This document shows, piece by piece, positions 1 to 8,787 of a stretch of DNA of 64,000 bases; position 1 is the first letter of the stretch; each line of letters begins with the position of its first letter. The DNA is taken from NCBI RefSeq assembly GCF_014645015.1, contig NZ_BMLC01000001.1:820585-884584 (forward strand), written 5' to 3'. The notes under the pieces were generated by a model that was given only the letters and a program-made list of their open reading frames with translations, was not told where the DNA came from and did not search any database. Made by a program: the position numbers and the translations under genes. The stretch is from Salinibacterium xinjiangense. Lineage in GTDB: Bacteria > Actinomycetota > Actinomycetes > Actinomycetales > Microbacteriaceae.

Positions 1-30
1 GGGGGGGGGGGCGAAAGAGAAGAAGCTTGA

Positions 31-76
31 GCAGGAGATGACGGAAGGGAGAAGCAGGAGGTGACGGAAGGGAGAA
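31..76. repeat. Two 23-bp direct repeats at the purine-rich left end
   Basis: A 23-nt unit (gcaggag, a or g, tgacggaagggagaa) occurs twice in a row with one mismatch. It follows an 11-base G run at positions 1-11 and is followed by more purine-rich sequence. No gene is visible in bases 1-149. The composition differs from the rest of the window, so this may be a contig edge or an assembly artefact. Confidence 0.6.
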
Positions 77-149
77 GAAAAAGAAGAACGCGGTGGATGC
101 AGGGGGAGGTAGAGCCTGTGGAGGAGCAGACGTCGGAGCACAATGGGGC

Positions 150-563
150 TCATTCCGGCGGCGCATTCGGGCGTGAAGTCGGCGGCGTCGCTGGGGCACG
201 GCGGGCGGGCTCGATAGCCATGCATGCAAGTGGCTCGATCCCGTCGATCGGGGCCAGTGCCTGAACGACGGTCAGGTCATCCTGAGTCAGGAGCGTCTGC
301 CTGCCGTCGAAGTTCACTGCCGTCGAAGTTCATCCCCACGCAGAAGGAACATGAGACGGCGAATGACACCACCGTGCGCACGAGCTCGAGAGCTCGTTCG
401 GCGAGCCAGCCATCGTCGTGCACGATGAGCGACTCGAGCACGGCCGCACCGGCTGCGACGTGGCTGCGGCTGCCGCGAACCACGCTGGCAGCTGCGCCGG
501 AAACAACTCAATGCCCGAGCGTCGCTGCGCGATCCTCAATCCCTGACGCGGGGTGAACGGCAT
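150..563 (-). pseudogene. Broken carboxymuconolactone decarboxylase-like gene
   Basis: No intact frame exists, but three frames read in order give a protein-like string. It begins MPFTPRQGLRIAQRR (start at 563) and continues after a first frame change near 480 with a helical stretch ending in CSFCVGMNFDG. That Cys-x-x-Cys setting resembles the AhpD/carboxymuconolactone decarboxylase active site. A perfect 16-bp tandem duplication at 301-332 then breaks the frame. Removing one copy restores reading (GRQTLLTQDDLTVVQ) to a TGA at 150. The family assignment rests mainly on the CxxC context and is tentative; the frame breaks themselves are clear. Confidence 0.4.
301..332. repeat. Perfect 16-bp tandem duplication
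   Basis: The 16-mer ctgccgtcgaagttca occurs twice back to back (301-316 and 317-332). Sixteen is not a multiple of three, so the duplication shifts the frame of the minus-strand remnant it lies in. It looks like a recent slippage event. Confidence 0.9.
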
Positions 564-663
564 ACGGATCGGTGCGCTGAACTGCGCGGTCGTGCTCACG
601 CCTGCCACCGCGCGCCTGTGCAGTGACACAGCACCGCGCGGGCCGAGGTGTCAGACTCGTGGC

Positions 664-1242
664 ATGCCCCAACGCTTCAGGCCCGGAGTTCTGGTGCTGC
701 TCACTCTCATCGCGATCGTGATCGCGGTGCTGCTTGCAAGGCTCGCGGGCGTCGGCACGCCCGAGACGTCCGGCACGCCCGGCACGTCCGGCACGTCCGG
801 CACGCTCGGCACGACACCGGCCACACGACCGGAAGCGAGCGTCGTCCCGAGCGCAGCCACCGAGGCGACCGTCGAATATGTGCATGACGGGGACACCCTT
901 TTTCTCACCGACGGCCGCAAGGTCAGGATGCTCGGAATCAACACCCCCGAGATCGGTGACAATCTCGAATGCTACGGCGACGAAGCGACCAGCCTGCTGC
1001 GTCAACTCCTCCCCAAGGGCACCAACGTGCGAGTTCTCCCCGACGTTGAGCCGCTTGACAAATACGGTCGGTCCTTGCTGTTTATCTACTTGGATGATTC
1101 CACCAACGTCAATCTCGAGATGCTCAGGCAGGGCGCCGCCGAGGTCGAGATGTATCGCCCGAATCTGTTGTTCCAGGCTGAGATCGAGGCGGCAGAACAG
1201 GCTGCCATCGATTCCGGTGTCGGCATGTGGGGAGTGTGCTGA
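664..1242 (+). CDS. Membrane-anchored thermonuclease-like nuclease (SNase family)
   Basis: 192 aa. An N-terminal hydrophobic segment (about residues 6-28) without a lipobox or clear cleavage site suggests a membrane anchor. A short linker of repeated Gly-Thr-Ser/Pro units (about 35-55) follows, encoded by near-perfect 9-bp repeats at about 755-815. The rest is a staphylococcal-nuclease fold: YVHDGDTLFL, then VRMLGINTPE (the RL-x-GI-x-TPE signature) and DKYGRSLLFIYL with the second Arg region. Proteins of this family cleave DNA and RNA in a calcium-dependent way, here presumably outside the membrane. The ATG at 664 is chosen because it puts the hydrophobic segment at the N-terminus; no strong ribosome binding site is visible. 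The gene ends 24 bp before recQ. Confidence 0.85.
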   Translation: MPQRFRPGVLVLLTLIAIVIAVLLARLAGVGTPETSGTPGTSGTSGTLGTTPATRPEASVVPSAATEATVEYVHDGDTLFLTDGRKVRMLGINTPEIGDNLECYGDEATSLLRQLLPKGTNVRVLPDVEPLDKYGRSLLFIYLDDSTNVNLEMLRQGAAEVEMYRPNLLFQAEIEAAEQAAIDSGVGMWGVC

Positions 1243-1266
1243 CGGTAGCTGCTGGGAGACTCGAGT

Positions 1267-3342
1267 GTGACCGATACGCGAAGCGCAGCCCTGGCCATCC
1301 TCCGCACCCTGGTCGGCAGGGATGACGCCGACTTCCATGACGGGCAGTTCGAGGCGATCAGTGCACTTGTCGACGACGCGAGTCGGGCTCTCGTCGTACA
1401 GCGCACGGGGTGGGGCAAGTCTGCGGTCTACTTCGTCGCCACGCTGCTGCTGCGCCAGCGCGGCGCCGGCCCGACGATCCTGGTGTCGCCGCTGCTGGCG
1501 CTGATGCGCGACCAGATCGCCGCGGCATCCCGAGCCGGGGTGCGGGCGGTGGCAATCAACTCGACGAATCCGCACGAGTGGGCCGAGATCCAGTCGCGGC
1601 TTCAGGATGACTCGGTCGATGTGCTGCTCGTCAGCCCCGAGCGGCTCAACAACCCTTCTTTCCGCGAAACGCAGTTGCCTGCCCTCGTGGGGCGCACGGG
1701 ACTGCTCGTGGTGGACGAAGCACACTGCATCAGCGACTGGGGGCACGACTTTCGGCCCGACTATCGGCGACTGCGCGACCTGATCGCGGAACTGCCGAAC
1801 GGGGTCCCGGTGCTCGCGACCACGGCGACGGCCAATTCCCGCGTGGTGGCGGATGTCGCTGCGCAGCTCGGCTCTGCCGACACCGTGCGCACCATCCGGG
1901 GCCCGCTCGCGCGCCGCTCCCTGAGACTGGGCGTGCTGCGGCTGCCGGATGCGGCCGCGCGGCTCGCCTGGCTCCTGACCCACCTCAACGAGCTTCCCGG
2001 TAGCGGCATCATCTACACGCTCACGGTCAGCGCCGCCGAAGACACCGCGCGGCTGTTGCGCGATGCCGGCCACGATGTGCGGGCGTACACCGGCCAGACC
2101 GACACCGCGGAACGGCAGGATGCGGAGGAGGCACTGAAGCGCAACGAGGTCAAGGCGCTGGTCGCCACGTCCGCGCTGGGGATGGGTTTCGACAAGCCCG
2201 ACCTCGGGTTCGTGCTGCATCTGGGCGCTCCATCCTCTCCCGTCGCGTACTACCAGCAGGTGGGCCGTGCCGGTCGCGCGACAGATAACGCTGACGTCGT
2301 GCTTCTGCCCGGGCCGGAAGACGAGGCGATCTGGAATTTCTTTGCCACGGCATCCATGCCCAGCCAGGAACGGGCCGAGGCGGTGCTCGCCCAACTCGGC
2401 GACCAGCCGCTCAGCACCCCCGCGCTCGAGGCTCGGGTCAACATCAAGCGCACGCCGCTGGAGCTGCTGCTGAAGGTGCTCGACGTCGACGGCGCGGTGC
2501 AGAAGGTGCAGGGCGGGTGGGTGTCGACGGGGCGCCCGTGGCAGTACGACCGTGAGCGCTACGAGCACATCGCCGCGGAGCGCAAAGCCGAGCAGCAGCA
2601 CATGCTCGACTACGAGGCGCTGCCGGCCGGGGCATCCGGGTGCCGCATGGAGTTTCTGCAGCGCTCGCTCGACGACGACACCGCGACACCGTGCGGGCGG
2701 TGCGACAACTGTGCCGGCGCCTGGTTCTCCGCAGATTTGGGGGTGGATGCCGCGGCGCAGGCCGCCTCGTCGCTCGACCGTGTCGGGGTGCCGATCGACC
2801 CGCGCGCGCAGTGGCCGACCGGCTCGGCTGTCGCCCGGGGCAACATCCCCGCCGCCGAACGGATGCTGGAGGGCCGGGCCCTTGCGCGCCTCACCGACCT
2901 CGGCTGGGGCGGAACGCTCCGCTCCCTCTTCGCGATCGACGCCCCGGATGCACCGGCCTCCCCCGCGATGCTCGCCGCGTGCGTGCGAGTGCTGGCGGGC
3001 TGGGGTTGGGCCGAGCGCCCGGTGGGTGTCGTCGCGATGCCGTCGCGCGGTCATCCACTGCTCATCGACTCGGTGGCGAAGGGGCTGGCAACCGCCGGGA
3101 AGCTTCCCTATCTGGGCTCGCTCGGCTACGCCCATCCCCCGCAGGGCGGGCCCGGCGGTAACAGTGCGTTCCGTCTCGCGCAGGTGTTCGACGCTTTCGA
3201 GGTGCCGTTTGACGTCACGGGCGGCCCGATCCTGCTCGTGGATGACCTCGCCGACAGCCGCTGGACGCTCACCGTCGCCTCCCGCCAGCTCCTGCGCGCT
3301 GGCGCGGGCGGCGTGCTGCCGTTCGCGCTCGCGCTGCGGTAG
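1267..3342 (+). CDS. recQ: RecQ-family DNA helicase with C-terminal phosphoribosyltransferase-like domain
   Basis: 691 aa, GTG start. A superfamily 2 helicase core is clear: motif I RTGWGKS (46-52), DEAH at 150-153 followed by [13 protein letters not shown], motif III ATTATAN, then motif [11 protein letters not shown] Cys cluster (CGRCDNC) marks the RecQ zinc-binding region. The last 40 residues read [20 protein letters not shown], which resembles a PRPP-binding loop of type I phosphoribosyltransferases such as ComF. This tail is found on RecQ-like helicases of actinobacteria in place of an HRDC domain. Expected role: 3'-5' unwinding in recombination and repair; the job of the tail is unknown. 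A decayed copy of the 3' end lies at 4826-5165. Confidence 0.92.
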   Translation: MTDTRSAALAILRTLVGRDDADFHDGQFEAISALVDDASRALVVQRTGWGKSAVYFVATLLLRQRGAGPTILVSPLLALMRDQIAAASRAGVRAVAINSTNPHEWAEIQSRLQDDSVDVLLVSPERLNNPSFRETQLPALVGRTGLLVVDEAHCISDWGHDFRPDYRRLRDLIAELPNGVPVLATTATANSRVVADVAAQLGSADTVRTIRGPLARRSLRLGVLRLPDAAARLAWLLTHLNELPGSGIIYTLTVSAAEDTARLLRDAGHDVRAYTGQTDTAERQDAEEALKRNEVKALVATSALGMGFDKPDLGFVLHLGAPSSPVAYYQQVGRAGRATDNADVVLLPGPEDEAIWNFFATASMPSQERAEAVLAQLGDQPLSTPALEARVNIKRTPLELLLKVLDVDGAVQKVQGGWVSTGRPWQYDRERYEHIAAERKAEQQHMLDYEALPAGASGCRMEFLQRSLDDDTATPCGRCDNCAGAWFSADLGVDAAAQAASSLDRVGVPIDPRAQWPTGSAVARGNIPAAERMLEGRALARLTDLGWGGTLRSLFAIDAPDAPASPAMLAACVRVLAGWGWAERPVGVVAMPSRGHPLLIDSVAKGLATAGKLPYLGSLGYAHPPQGGPGGNSAFRLAQVFDAFEVPFDVTGGPILLVDDLADSRWTLTVASRQLLRAGAGGVLPFALALR

Positions 3343-3399
3343 CGGAGCCCTCTGGCGCGGCTAGGGACACCGCGGCAAAACCCGCCCCGGGCTATCACA

Positions 3400-3457
3400 G
3401 CGGGGGTTTGTCGAGGGTGCGTAGGTTGCAACATCCGCACGGTTGACGAACCCCCGC
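3400..3457 (+). terminator. Long hairpin downstream of recQ
   Basis: gcgggggtttgtc (3400-3412) pairs with gacgaacccccgc (3445-3457) over 13 positions with one G-U pair. The loop contains a second self-complementary core (gttgcaac). It lies 58 bp after the recQ stop. No T-run follows, so it may be a factor-assisted terminator or a palindromic element rather than a classic terminator. Confidence 0.4.
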
Positions 3458-3492
3458 GCGGTTGGGTGGGCGCGGCTGAGGCCGCGCGGCGG

Positions 3493-4679
3493 CTACCGGC
3501 GAGTGACGGCGCGGCGTACATCCACCCTGGGACAGGTCGCCCGGATGGATGCCTCGAGCTCGTCGTCTGCGGTGATGACGCGAACCGGGCGACGGGCGTG
3601 AGCAGCAACAACGTGACCACGACGACGGGGATGAGGGCTGGCAGGCCGTGACCGGGGATCACGAACGCCCCGCTGTCGCTGGCCAGCGCGGGCGCGGAGG
3701 CCAGGGCCAGCCACACGATGGCGGGCACGACGGAGACGATCACGGGAAGGGCGGTGCGGGCATCCATTGTTCTGAGGGTTGACCAGTGGCGCACGGCGAG
3801 CGCGACGATCAACCCGGCAGGCAGCAGCACCCACGGGCTCTAGGTGGCCAGCAGCAGGGTGGCGATGCAGAACTGCACGGCGAGTGCGGCCACGACGCGG
3901 CCGGGCGAGGCGAGGTAGATGAGCCAAGCGGCGAGCACGATCGGCAGCGCCACGTGCGCGTTGAGGTAGCCGTATTCGATGGGCAGGCCGGCATGAAAAG
4001 GCTGACGAACCAAAGGAGCAGCAGCAGCGATCCGGTGGTGCTGGCGACGGCCACAAGGCCAACGCGCGATCGATCGATGATGGATGCCGCCACCGCTCCC
4101 ATACCGAGGCTCGTTGCGGCGAGAAGCGCCACCCACACCGCCCCGAAACCGGCAAAGTCGTGAGCGAGCAGTGCGGCGGCACCCCCGGCGAGCCTGCCCG
4201 GCGCGATGCCGAGGGCGAGCAGCGCGGAGGGCAGCGGCACGGGGTTCTCGGCCGCTCCGAGGGCGATTCCGCTGGTCGATGATGCGCTCGGTGAAGTACA
4301 GGCTGTCGTTGGCGTCGCCGTTGAGCGCCCACGTGAGCGGCGCCGCGCCCGGCAGCACCTCCACTATCACGAGCGTGCCCAGCCACGCGGCGCCTCCCGG
4401 CATCGCCGGAACCCACACCGCCACCGCATGCCGCCCGGGCCTGCGCCACGCCCCGGCCCGGGTAGCCAGCGCGACCCCGACGCCCCCACCGACGATGACG
4501 ACCACGCCGGTTGACACCAGGATGCTCGCCCCCGTGAGCCGCCCCAGGATCATGGATGCCAGCACCGTCAGCAACCCGACCGCGGGCACACAGAACAGGT
4601 GCCCGAACCGCCGACTCGCGAGCATCGCCCACAGCAGCGCGCACACGCCGATGATGGCGAACGGGATGAGGGCGGTCAC
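3493..4679 (-). pseudogene. Decayed polytopic membrane protein gene
   Basis: Several frames in order give one multi-span membrane protein. It starts MTALIPFAIIGVCALLW at 4679 and runs to about 4268 (ending near NGDANDSLYFTERIIDQ). After a frameshift it continues as VPLPSALLALGIAPGR to about 3990, then shifts back (QPFHAGLPIEYGYLNAHVAL). It then meets an in-frame TAG at 3840, after which the same frame goes on as SPWVLLPAGLIVALAV. A last shift near 3600 leads to VITADDELEASIRATCPRVD and a stop at 3493. That is at least three frameshifts and one nonsense codon, with the protein-level signal still easy to read. The family is not recognised; the layout would fit a large uncharacterised actinobacterial membrane protein. 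Confidence 0.75.
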
Positions 4680-4776
4680 GATCTACCTGCGCGCGGGCGA
4701 CAGTCGCGCGGGCGAGGTAACAGTGGCAGCGTAGGTGCGTGGGTGCGGGCCGGGTGCGGTCGAGCGCACCGGTTTC

Positions 4777-4812
4777 TGTCGAGCGCAGTGAAAGTTATCG
4801 CAGCGCTCGACA
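4777..4812. repeat. Perfect 10-bp inverted repeat
   Basis: tgtcgagcgc (4777-4786) and gcgctcgaca (4803-4812) form a perfect stem with a 16-nt loop. A further half copy (gtcgagcgc) starts at 4759. It sits in non-coding sequence between the decayed membrane protein gene and the recQ remnant. Function unknown; possibly a remnant terminator. Confidence 0.45.
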
Positions 4813-4825
4813 ATCGCGCTCGCGG

Positions 4826-5165
4826 AGTGGGGTTGGTCCGAGCGACCGGGCGCCAGCGTGGCGATGCCTTCCTGGAGATATCCGGTGCAGATCGAGTCGG
4901 TAGCGCGCGGGCTCCCCGGGGCGCGGCGGCTCCCCCATCTCGGAGCGCACACCTCCGTCGCATCCGCAGGTCGGCCCTGACTACAACGGCGCTTTCCGGC
5001 TGGCGCAGGTACTCGACGCGTTCGGGTTTCCGAAACCGTGAAGGTCACTATCCTGCTCGTCGATGACCTCGCGAACAGCCGCTGGACCCTCACTGTGGCG
5101 TCCTAGCTGCTTCGCCGGGCGGCGCGGATGTGCCACTCCCGTTCGCCGTGACGCTGCGGAGTCTG
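4826..5165 (+). pseudogene. Decayed second copy of the recQ 3' end
   Basis: This stretch aligns by eye with the recQ segment at about 3000-3345. Examples are ggggttggtccgagcg against ggttgggccgagcg, then cgctttccggctggcgcagg against gcgttccgtctcgcgcagg, and gctcgtcgatgacctcgc against gctcgtggatgacctcgc in the phosphoribosyltransferase-like loop. Frame breaks and stops prevent translation. Similarity is imperfect (roughly 70-75% at a glance), so it looks like the end of a diverged recQ rather than a fresh duplication. It ends about 100 bp before the defence island. Confidence 0.8.
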
Positions 5166-5265
5166 TGGGAACCGCCTGCTGGAGCTAGTGTCGCGGCCGT
5201 CGCATGACCTTTGACAGGCGCGAAACCTGGTACCCTCGCCTTGGTCCTGGAAGAGAAAGTTACAA

Positions 5266-6726
5266 ATGAAAAAGCCCATTCCGGTCATCGACCTGTTTGC
5301 CGGCCCCGGGGGTCTCAACGAGGGCTTCTCGAGGCTCGGAGAAGACGAAGGCGACCCGGATTTTGACACAATTGGGTCGTTCGAAATGGAGTCGTCCGCG
5401 ATCAAGACCTTGACCCTCCGAGCCGTCTATCGGCAACTACTTCGCAACGGCGGCGTCCCACCCAGCTATTACGACCACATCCGTGGAGACCTCGCTTGGG
5501 AATCCTTCGTCGCTGACGAACGAGTGGCTGAAGCGCTGGAGGTGGCAAGCGATCACATTCACCAAGTGGAGTTGGGCAGTGAGGATGACGACTCAGACGA
5601 CCTAATTCGAGGAGCGCTGGATTCATCGGGAGTGACTTTGGAGTCGCCTTGGGTTCTAATCGGCGGGCCGCCGTGTCAGGCATACTCACTTGCTGGCCGC
5701 TCACGACGCGTCAATGACGACTCCTTCGCAAGCGACAAAAAGCACTTTTTATATCGCGAGTATCTCCGAATCATCAGCACTTTCGCCCCTCCGGTTTTTG
5801 TAATGGAAAACGTCAAGGGATTGCTTTCATCTCAAAGCGAGGGGTCGGGGACGTTCGACCGCATCATGAGAGATCTGTGTGAACCTGGCGACGGCCTGAA
5901 GTACGAGGTGCACTCCCTAGTGATAGACAAGAGGCCGAGCCAGCTCAAGCCGAGCGATTTCGTAATCCGTGCTGAGCAATACGGAGTGCCTCAACGGCGT
6001 CATCGCATCATCCTAGTTGGCGTGCGGGAAGGCTTCTTCGATCAAGCGCAAGTCGGAAAACTCACTCCATCCAACCCGGTAACCGTAGCCGACGCACTTC
6101 TCGGGATGCCCGAAATACGTTCCGGTATCAGTAGATCGAAGACTGACGACCAAGCGGAGTGGGAGGCGGTCAGGACTTTGGCCTCGTCACCAGCACAGCT
6201 CCCTCCTGCCCCCACGTCGCGAGGTGGCAAGTCTCTTCGACGACAATCGGTTCCAGCCGGGCTATTCGGTGAATGGACTATGGATGACGATCTCAAAGAA
6301 GTTATCCAGCATGAATCTCGCGACCACATGGTTGAAGATTTGAAGCGTTATTGGTTCGCCGCCGACAAAGCCAGACGAGACGGCGTATCGCCGAAACTCG
6401 CTCAATTTCCTCCCCATCTCCAGCCGAAACACAAGAACGCCGACAACGAAGCACGCCCCTTTCAAGATCGTTTTCGAGTTCAGGTCGCGAACGACCCAGG
6501 CACGACGGTCGTTTCTCACATCTCAAAGGATGGGCACTATTACATTCATCCGGATCCGAACCAAATGAGAAGCCTCACAGTTCGCGAGGCAGCGCGACTT
6601 CAGTCGTTCCCTGACAACTATTTTTTCGTGGGCAGTCGAACGCAGCAATACCACCAAGTTGGCAATGCTGTCCCTCCACTCCTCGCCAATCAAATCGCGA
6701 AGGTAATACGCGAGCTATTTCACTGA
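5266..6726 (+). CDS. DNA (cytosine-5)-methyltransferase
   Basis: 486 aa. All main motifs of m5C methyltransferases are present: motif I DLFAGPGGLNEGF (9-21), motif IV GGPPCQAYS with catalytic Cys137, motif VI ENVKG (181-185), motif VIII QRRHR (243-247), and C-terminal TVREAARLQSFP and QVGNAVPP for motifs IX and X. It transfers a methyl group from S-adenosylmethionine to C5 of cytosine in a target sequence that cannot be read from the protein. The target recognition region is about residues 255-425. It converges on the AIPR gene, overlapping it tail to tail by 12 bp. With Vsr at the other end of the island it is best read as the modification arm of the system. Motif spacing is otherwise complete, so it should be active. 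Confidence 0.93.
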   Translation: MKKPIPVIDLFAGPGGLNEGFSRLGEDEGDPDFDTIGSFEMESSAIKTLTLRAVYRQLLRNGGVPPSYYDHIRGDLAWESFVADERVAEALEVASDHIHQVELGSEDDDSDDLIRGALDSSGVTLESPWVLIGGPPCQAYSLAGRSRRVNDDSFASDKKHFLYREYLRIISTFAPPVFVMENVKGLLSSQSEGSGTFDRIMRDLCEPGDGLKYEVHSLVIDKRPSQLKPSDFVIRAEQYGVPQRRHRIILVGVREGFFDQAQVGKLTPSNPVTVADALLGMPEIRSGISRSKTDDQAEWEAVRTLASSPAQLPPAPTSRGGKSLRRQSVPAGLFGEWTMDDDLKEVIQHESRDHMVEDLKRYWFAADKARRDGVSPKLAQFPPHLQPKHKNADNEARPFQDRFRVQVANDPGTTVVSHISKDGHYYIHPDPNQMRSLTVREAARLQSFPDNYFFVGSRTQQYHQVGNAVPPLLANQIAKVIRELFH

Positions 6727-8787
6727 CACCGCATCTAGCTGCGGACGCTCCATCCGAAATCCAAGACGCTCAACCTCAACAGCTATCTTCACGCCCTGGA
6801 CAACCTGTTTTGCACTAAGAGCACGGTCTTGCGTTAGGTAGGAACCGATGGAGAAAGCTAAGCCCCGCTGCCAAGACTGGAGATTGCCGGTTTGCTTCGC
6901 CCACGCCGCGATACCGATCCATGCTTCAGGGCCGAGACTTAAAATTAAGGCTCGACCAGCAATCTCGTCGTCGGACGCAGGGAGAGACGTTTCGGGTTGG
7001 GAAGCTGCAGTGGCGGATCTTGAGGTGGAGGCGACTGCCCCTATCATCAGGTCGCTCGGCGCAACCCAAGAAATTTCTTTCACGGCCGCCCAACAATCCT
7101 TCTTTTTTGCCCATTCAAGTACGTTCTTTGACCCGGCGGATGAGATCAACTTCGCGTGAATCAGGGGAGCAAGTTCATTTACCGATGACGCCCAATGCGG
7201 AGACACCGCCTGCTCACGCCAAACCTGATCCAAGTTGAGTCGCATAGAGATTCGGTTCGATACTAGAGCGACTGTATAAGCAACAACCGCTGACCTGTAG
7301 CCGCCCAGCTTCAACGCGTTGACGAGCAGTTCAGTCTGTTTCCAGAGAATTGCCTTTGATATCAAGTCTTGGAAATACGGAGCATCGGGTGAGGTCGATT
7401 GTTTCGACTCTGCCATTGCCTGCGAGAATTCATTGAAATTCTTCTCGGCGCCTAGGGCGACAGAGAACGGCAATTGCCGCCAGGCGTTTTCATATTTTGC
7501 GACGTCCGTCTTGGCAAAAAGCTGCTTGCGCGGATGACTCAACAGGAACTGGCGCTTCTGCGCCGGGGTCCGCTCCCTGCCCACGGCATCGGCAAATTGC
7601 CCCCGCGAGCGCTCGTAGAACCACCGGGTCATTTCATGACTACCTTCGGGTGCCGGTGCCCAGATGCTCCGGGATAGCTTTTCGAGCTCTACGTGGAATG
7701 GATCGTTTGCACTGAAATCAGCCATTCTGATCAGGTTCTGCGTATTTGCAAAGCGTGATATCAGTGGGGCCAACGAGCTTCGGGCGTCATCTTCCAGTAT
7801 GGAAAGCTTCGCTTGAACTAATACGTTCGAGAGGTCGACTCCTGGTTTGCGAGAGGCGTAGTACAGCGAAGCTGTCGTCTGACCGCCGTTGACAATCTGC
7901 AAGCCAATCAGTCGGGAGATCACGGTTTCACCGCTGGACGTCTTTCTACGCTCAACCGACGTAGCTGTCATTGACAGCCCATTGTTGTAAGCGAGAAACC
8001 TCGAAGGGTCGTCCTTCAGCGTGGTTTGCATCCCTTGATTCGTCTTTCCGCGCGCCTGCAAAAACGAGCGAACATTTAGCTCCAGAAGTCGAGGGCCAAA
8101 CTCTTCATAAACGTCGGCCAAGAACTTACCCGGTATCACCAGCAGATATGCCTCGTAGTCCTTGCCCTCGAAGGGTCCGATCGACGCCAGACCGTCTACC
8201 CCGAAATCAGAGGTCAGCACTTCAACCGGTTCTTGGGTTTTTCCAGAGCCGATGAGGCGCTCCAACCGCTCCAAATCCCAAACTTCGTAACGCGCGGGAT
8301 GTCCCTCGAACTCCTCGGGGGCCGGAGGGGTAGTCCGGAGCAGCGAATTGGTCAGCACCACGAACCGGATCGCTCGAGCGTGGGTCCATACGTCAAAGAC
8401 AAACTGCGCGGTGTCGAAGACGTCCGTTGACTCCTCGATCTGTCGATAGAGGCCTTTCACACACGCAGCCGCGAACCGGTTCAATCGAGCAAAAAGGCGC
8501 GAAAGGTCTGCCTTGGTAAGCGTCGGGACTTCATCTTTCGAGGTGAAATGTGCCACGTAAAAGGTAAGCAGCGCCCGCTCCTCGTCCCAATCGAATGCGC
8601 TGATCTGCATTCGTGAACTTTCGAAGACGGCCTCCGTCACACGAGGATCGTTGGCCTCACCCGCATCAATGAGAATGTCGAGGGCCGTCTTGGTGAAGGC
8701 GCTCGCCAGACTCGATTCCTCGCCTTCAGCGTCAGCAGTTATACGCACCAACTGTTGCAGTTCGACCTGGAACAGATCGAGATTCAT
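6715..8787 (-). CDS. AIPR-family protein (abortive infection/phage resistance)
   Basis: 690 aa, last gene of a four-gene leftward operon. The AIPR signature is clear: VRSFLQARGKTNQGM (239-253), RFLAYNNGLSMTA (263-275) and GLQIVNGGQTTASLYY (295-310). AIPR proteins are linked to abortive infection and restriction-type loci; their biochemical activity is not settled. The start ATG at 8787 overlaps the stop of the upstream PD-(D/E)XK gene by 4 bp (ATGA), which points to coupled translation. Together with the Z1, DUF4420 and MutL-type ATPase genes it makes the conserved core of Mza-like defence operons. No truncation is visible. Confidence 0.9.
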   Translation of the reverse strand: MNLDLFQVELQQLVRITADAEGEESSLASAFTKTALDILIDAGEANDPRVTEAVFESSRMQISAFDWDEERALLTFYVAHFTSKDEVPTLTKADLSRLFARLNRFAAACVKGLYRQIEESTDVFDTAQFVFDVWTHARAIRFVVLTNSLLRTTPPAPEEFEGHPARYEVWDLERLERLIGSGKTQEPVEVLTSDFGVDGLASIGPFEGKDYEAYLLVIPGKFLADVYEEFGPRLLELNVRSFLQARGKTNQGMQTTLKDDPSRFLAYNNGLSMTATSVERRKTSSGETVISRLIGLQIVNGGQTTASLYYASRKPGVDLSNVLVQAKLSILEDDARSSLAPLISRFANTQNLIRMADFSANDPFHVELEKLSRSIWAPAPEGSHEMTRWFYERSRGQFADAVGRERTPAQKRQFLLSHPRKQLFAKTDVAKYENAWRQLPFSVALGAEKNFNEFSQAMAESKQSTSPDAPYFQDLISKAILWKQTELLVNALKLGGYRSAVVAYTVALVSNRISMRLNLDQVWREQAVSPHWASSVNELAPLIHAKLISSAGSKNVLEWAKKKDCWAAVKEISWVAPSDLMIGAVASTSRSATAASQPETSLPASDDEIAGRALILSLGPEAWIGIAAWAKQTGNLQSWQRGLAFSIGSYLTQDRALSAKQVVQGVKIAVEVERLGFRMERPQLDAVSVK

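Noticed and set aside
750-815. Short regular repeats, first considered as a CRISPR-like or minisatellite array
   Set aside because: They are 9-bp codon repeats of a Gly-Thr-Ser/Pro linker inside the nuclease gene, with no spacers.
508-3135. 875-codon open frame antisense to recQ and the nuclease gene
   Set aside because: High-GC shadow frame: Arg, Gly and His-rich with no family pattern, while the plus strand carries clear helicase motifs.
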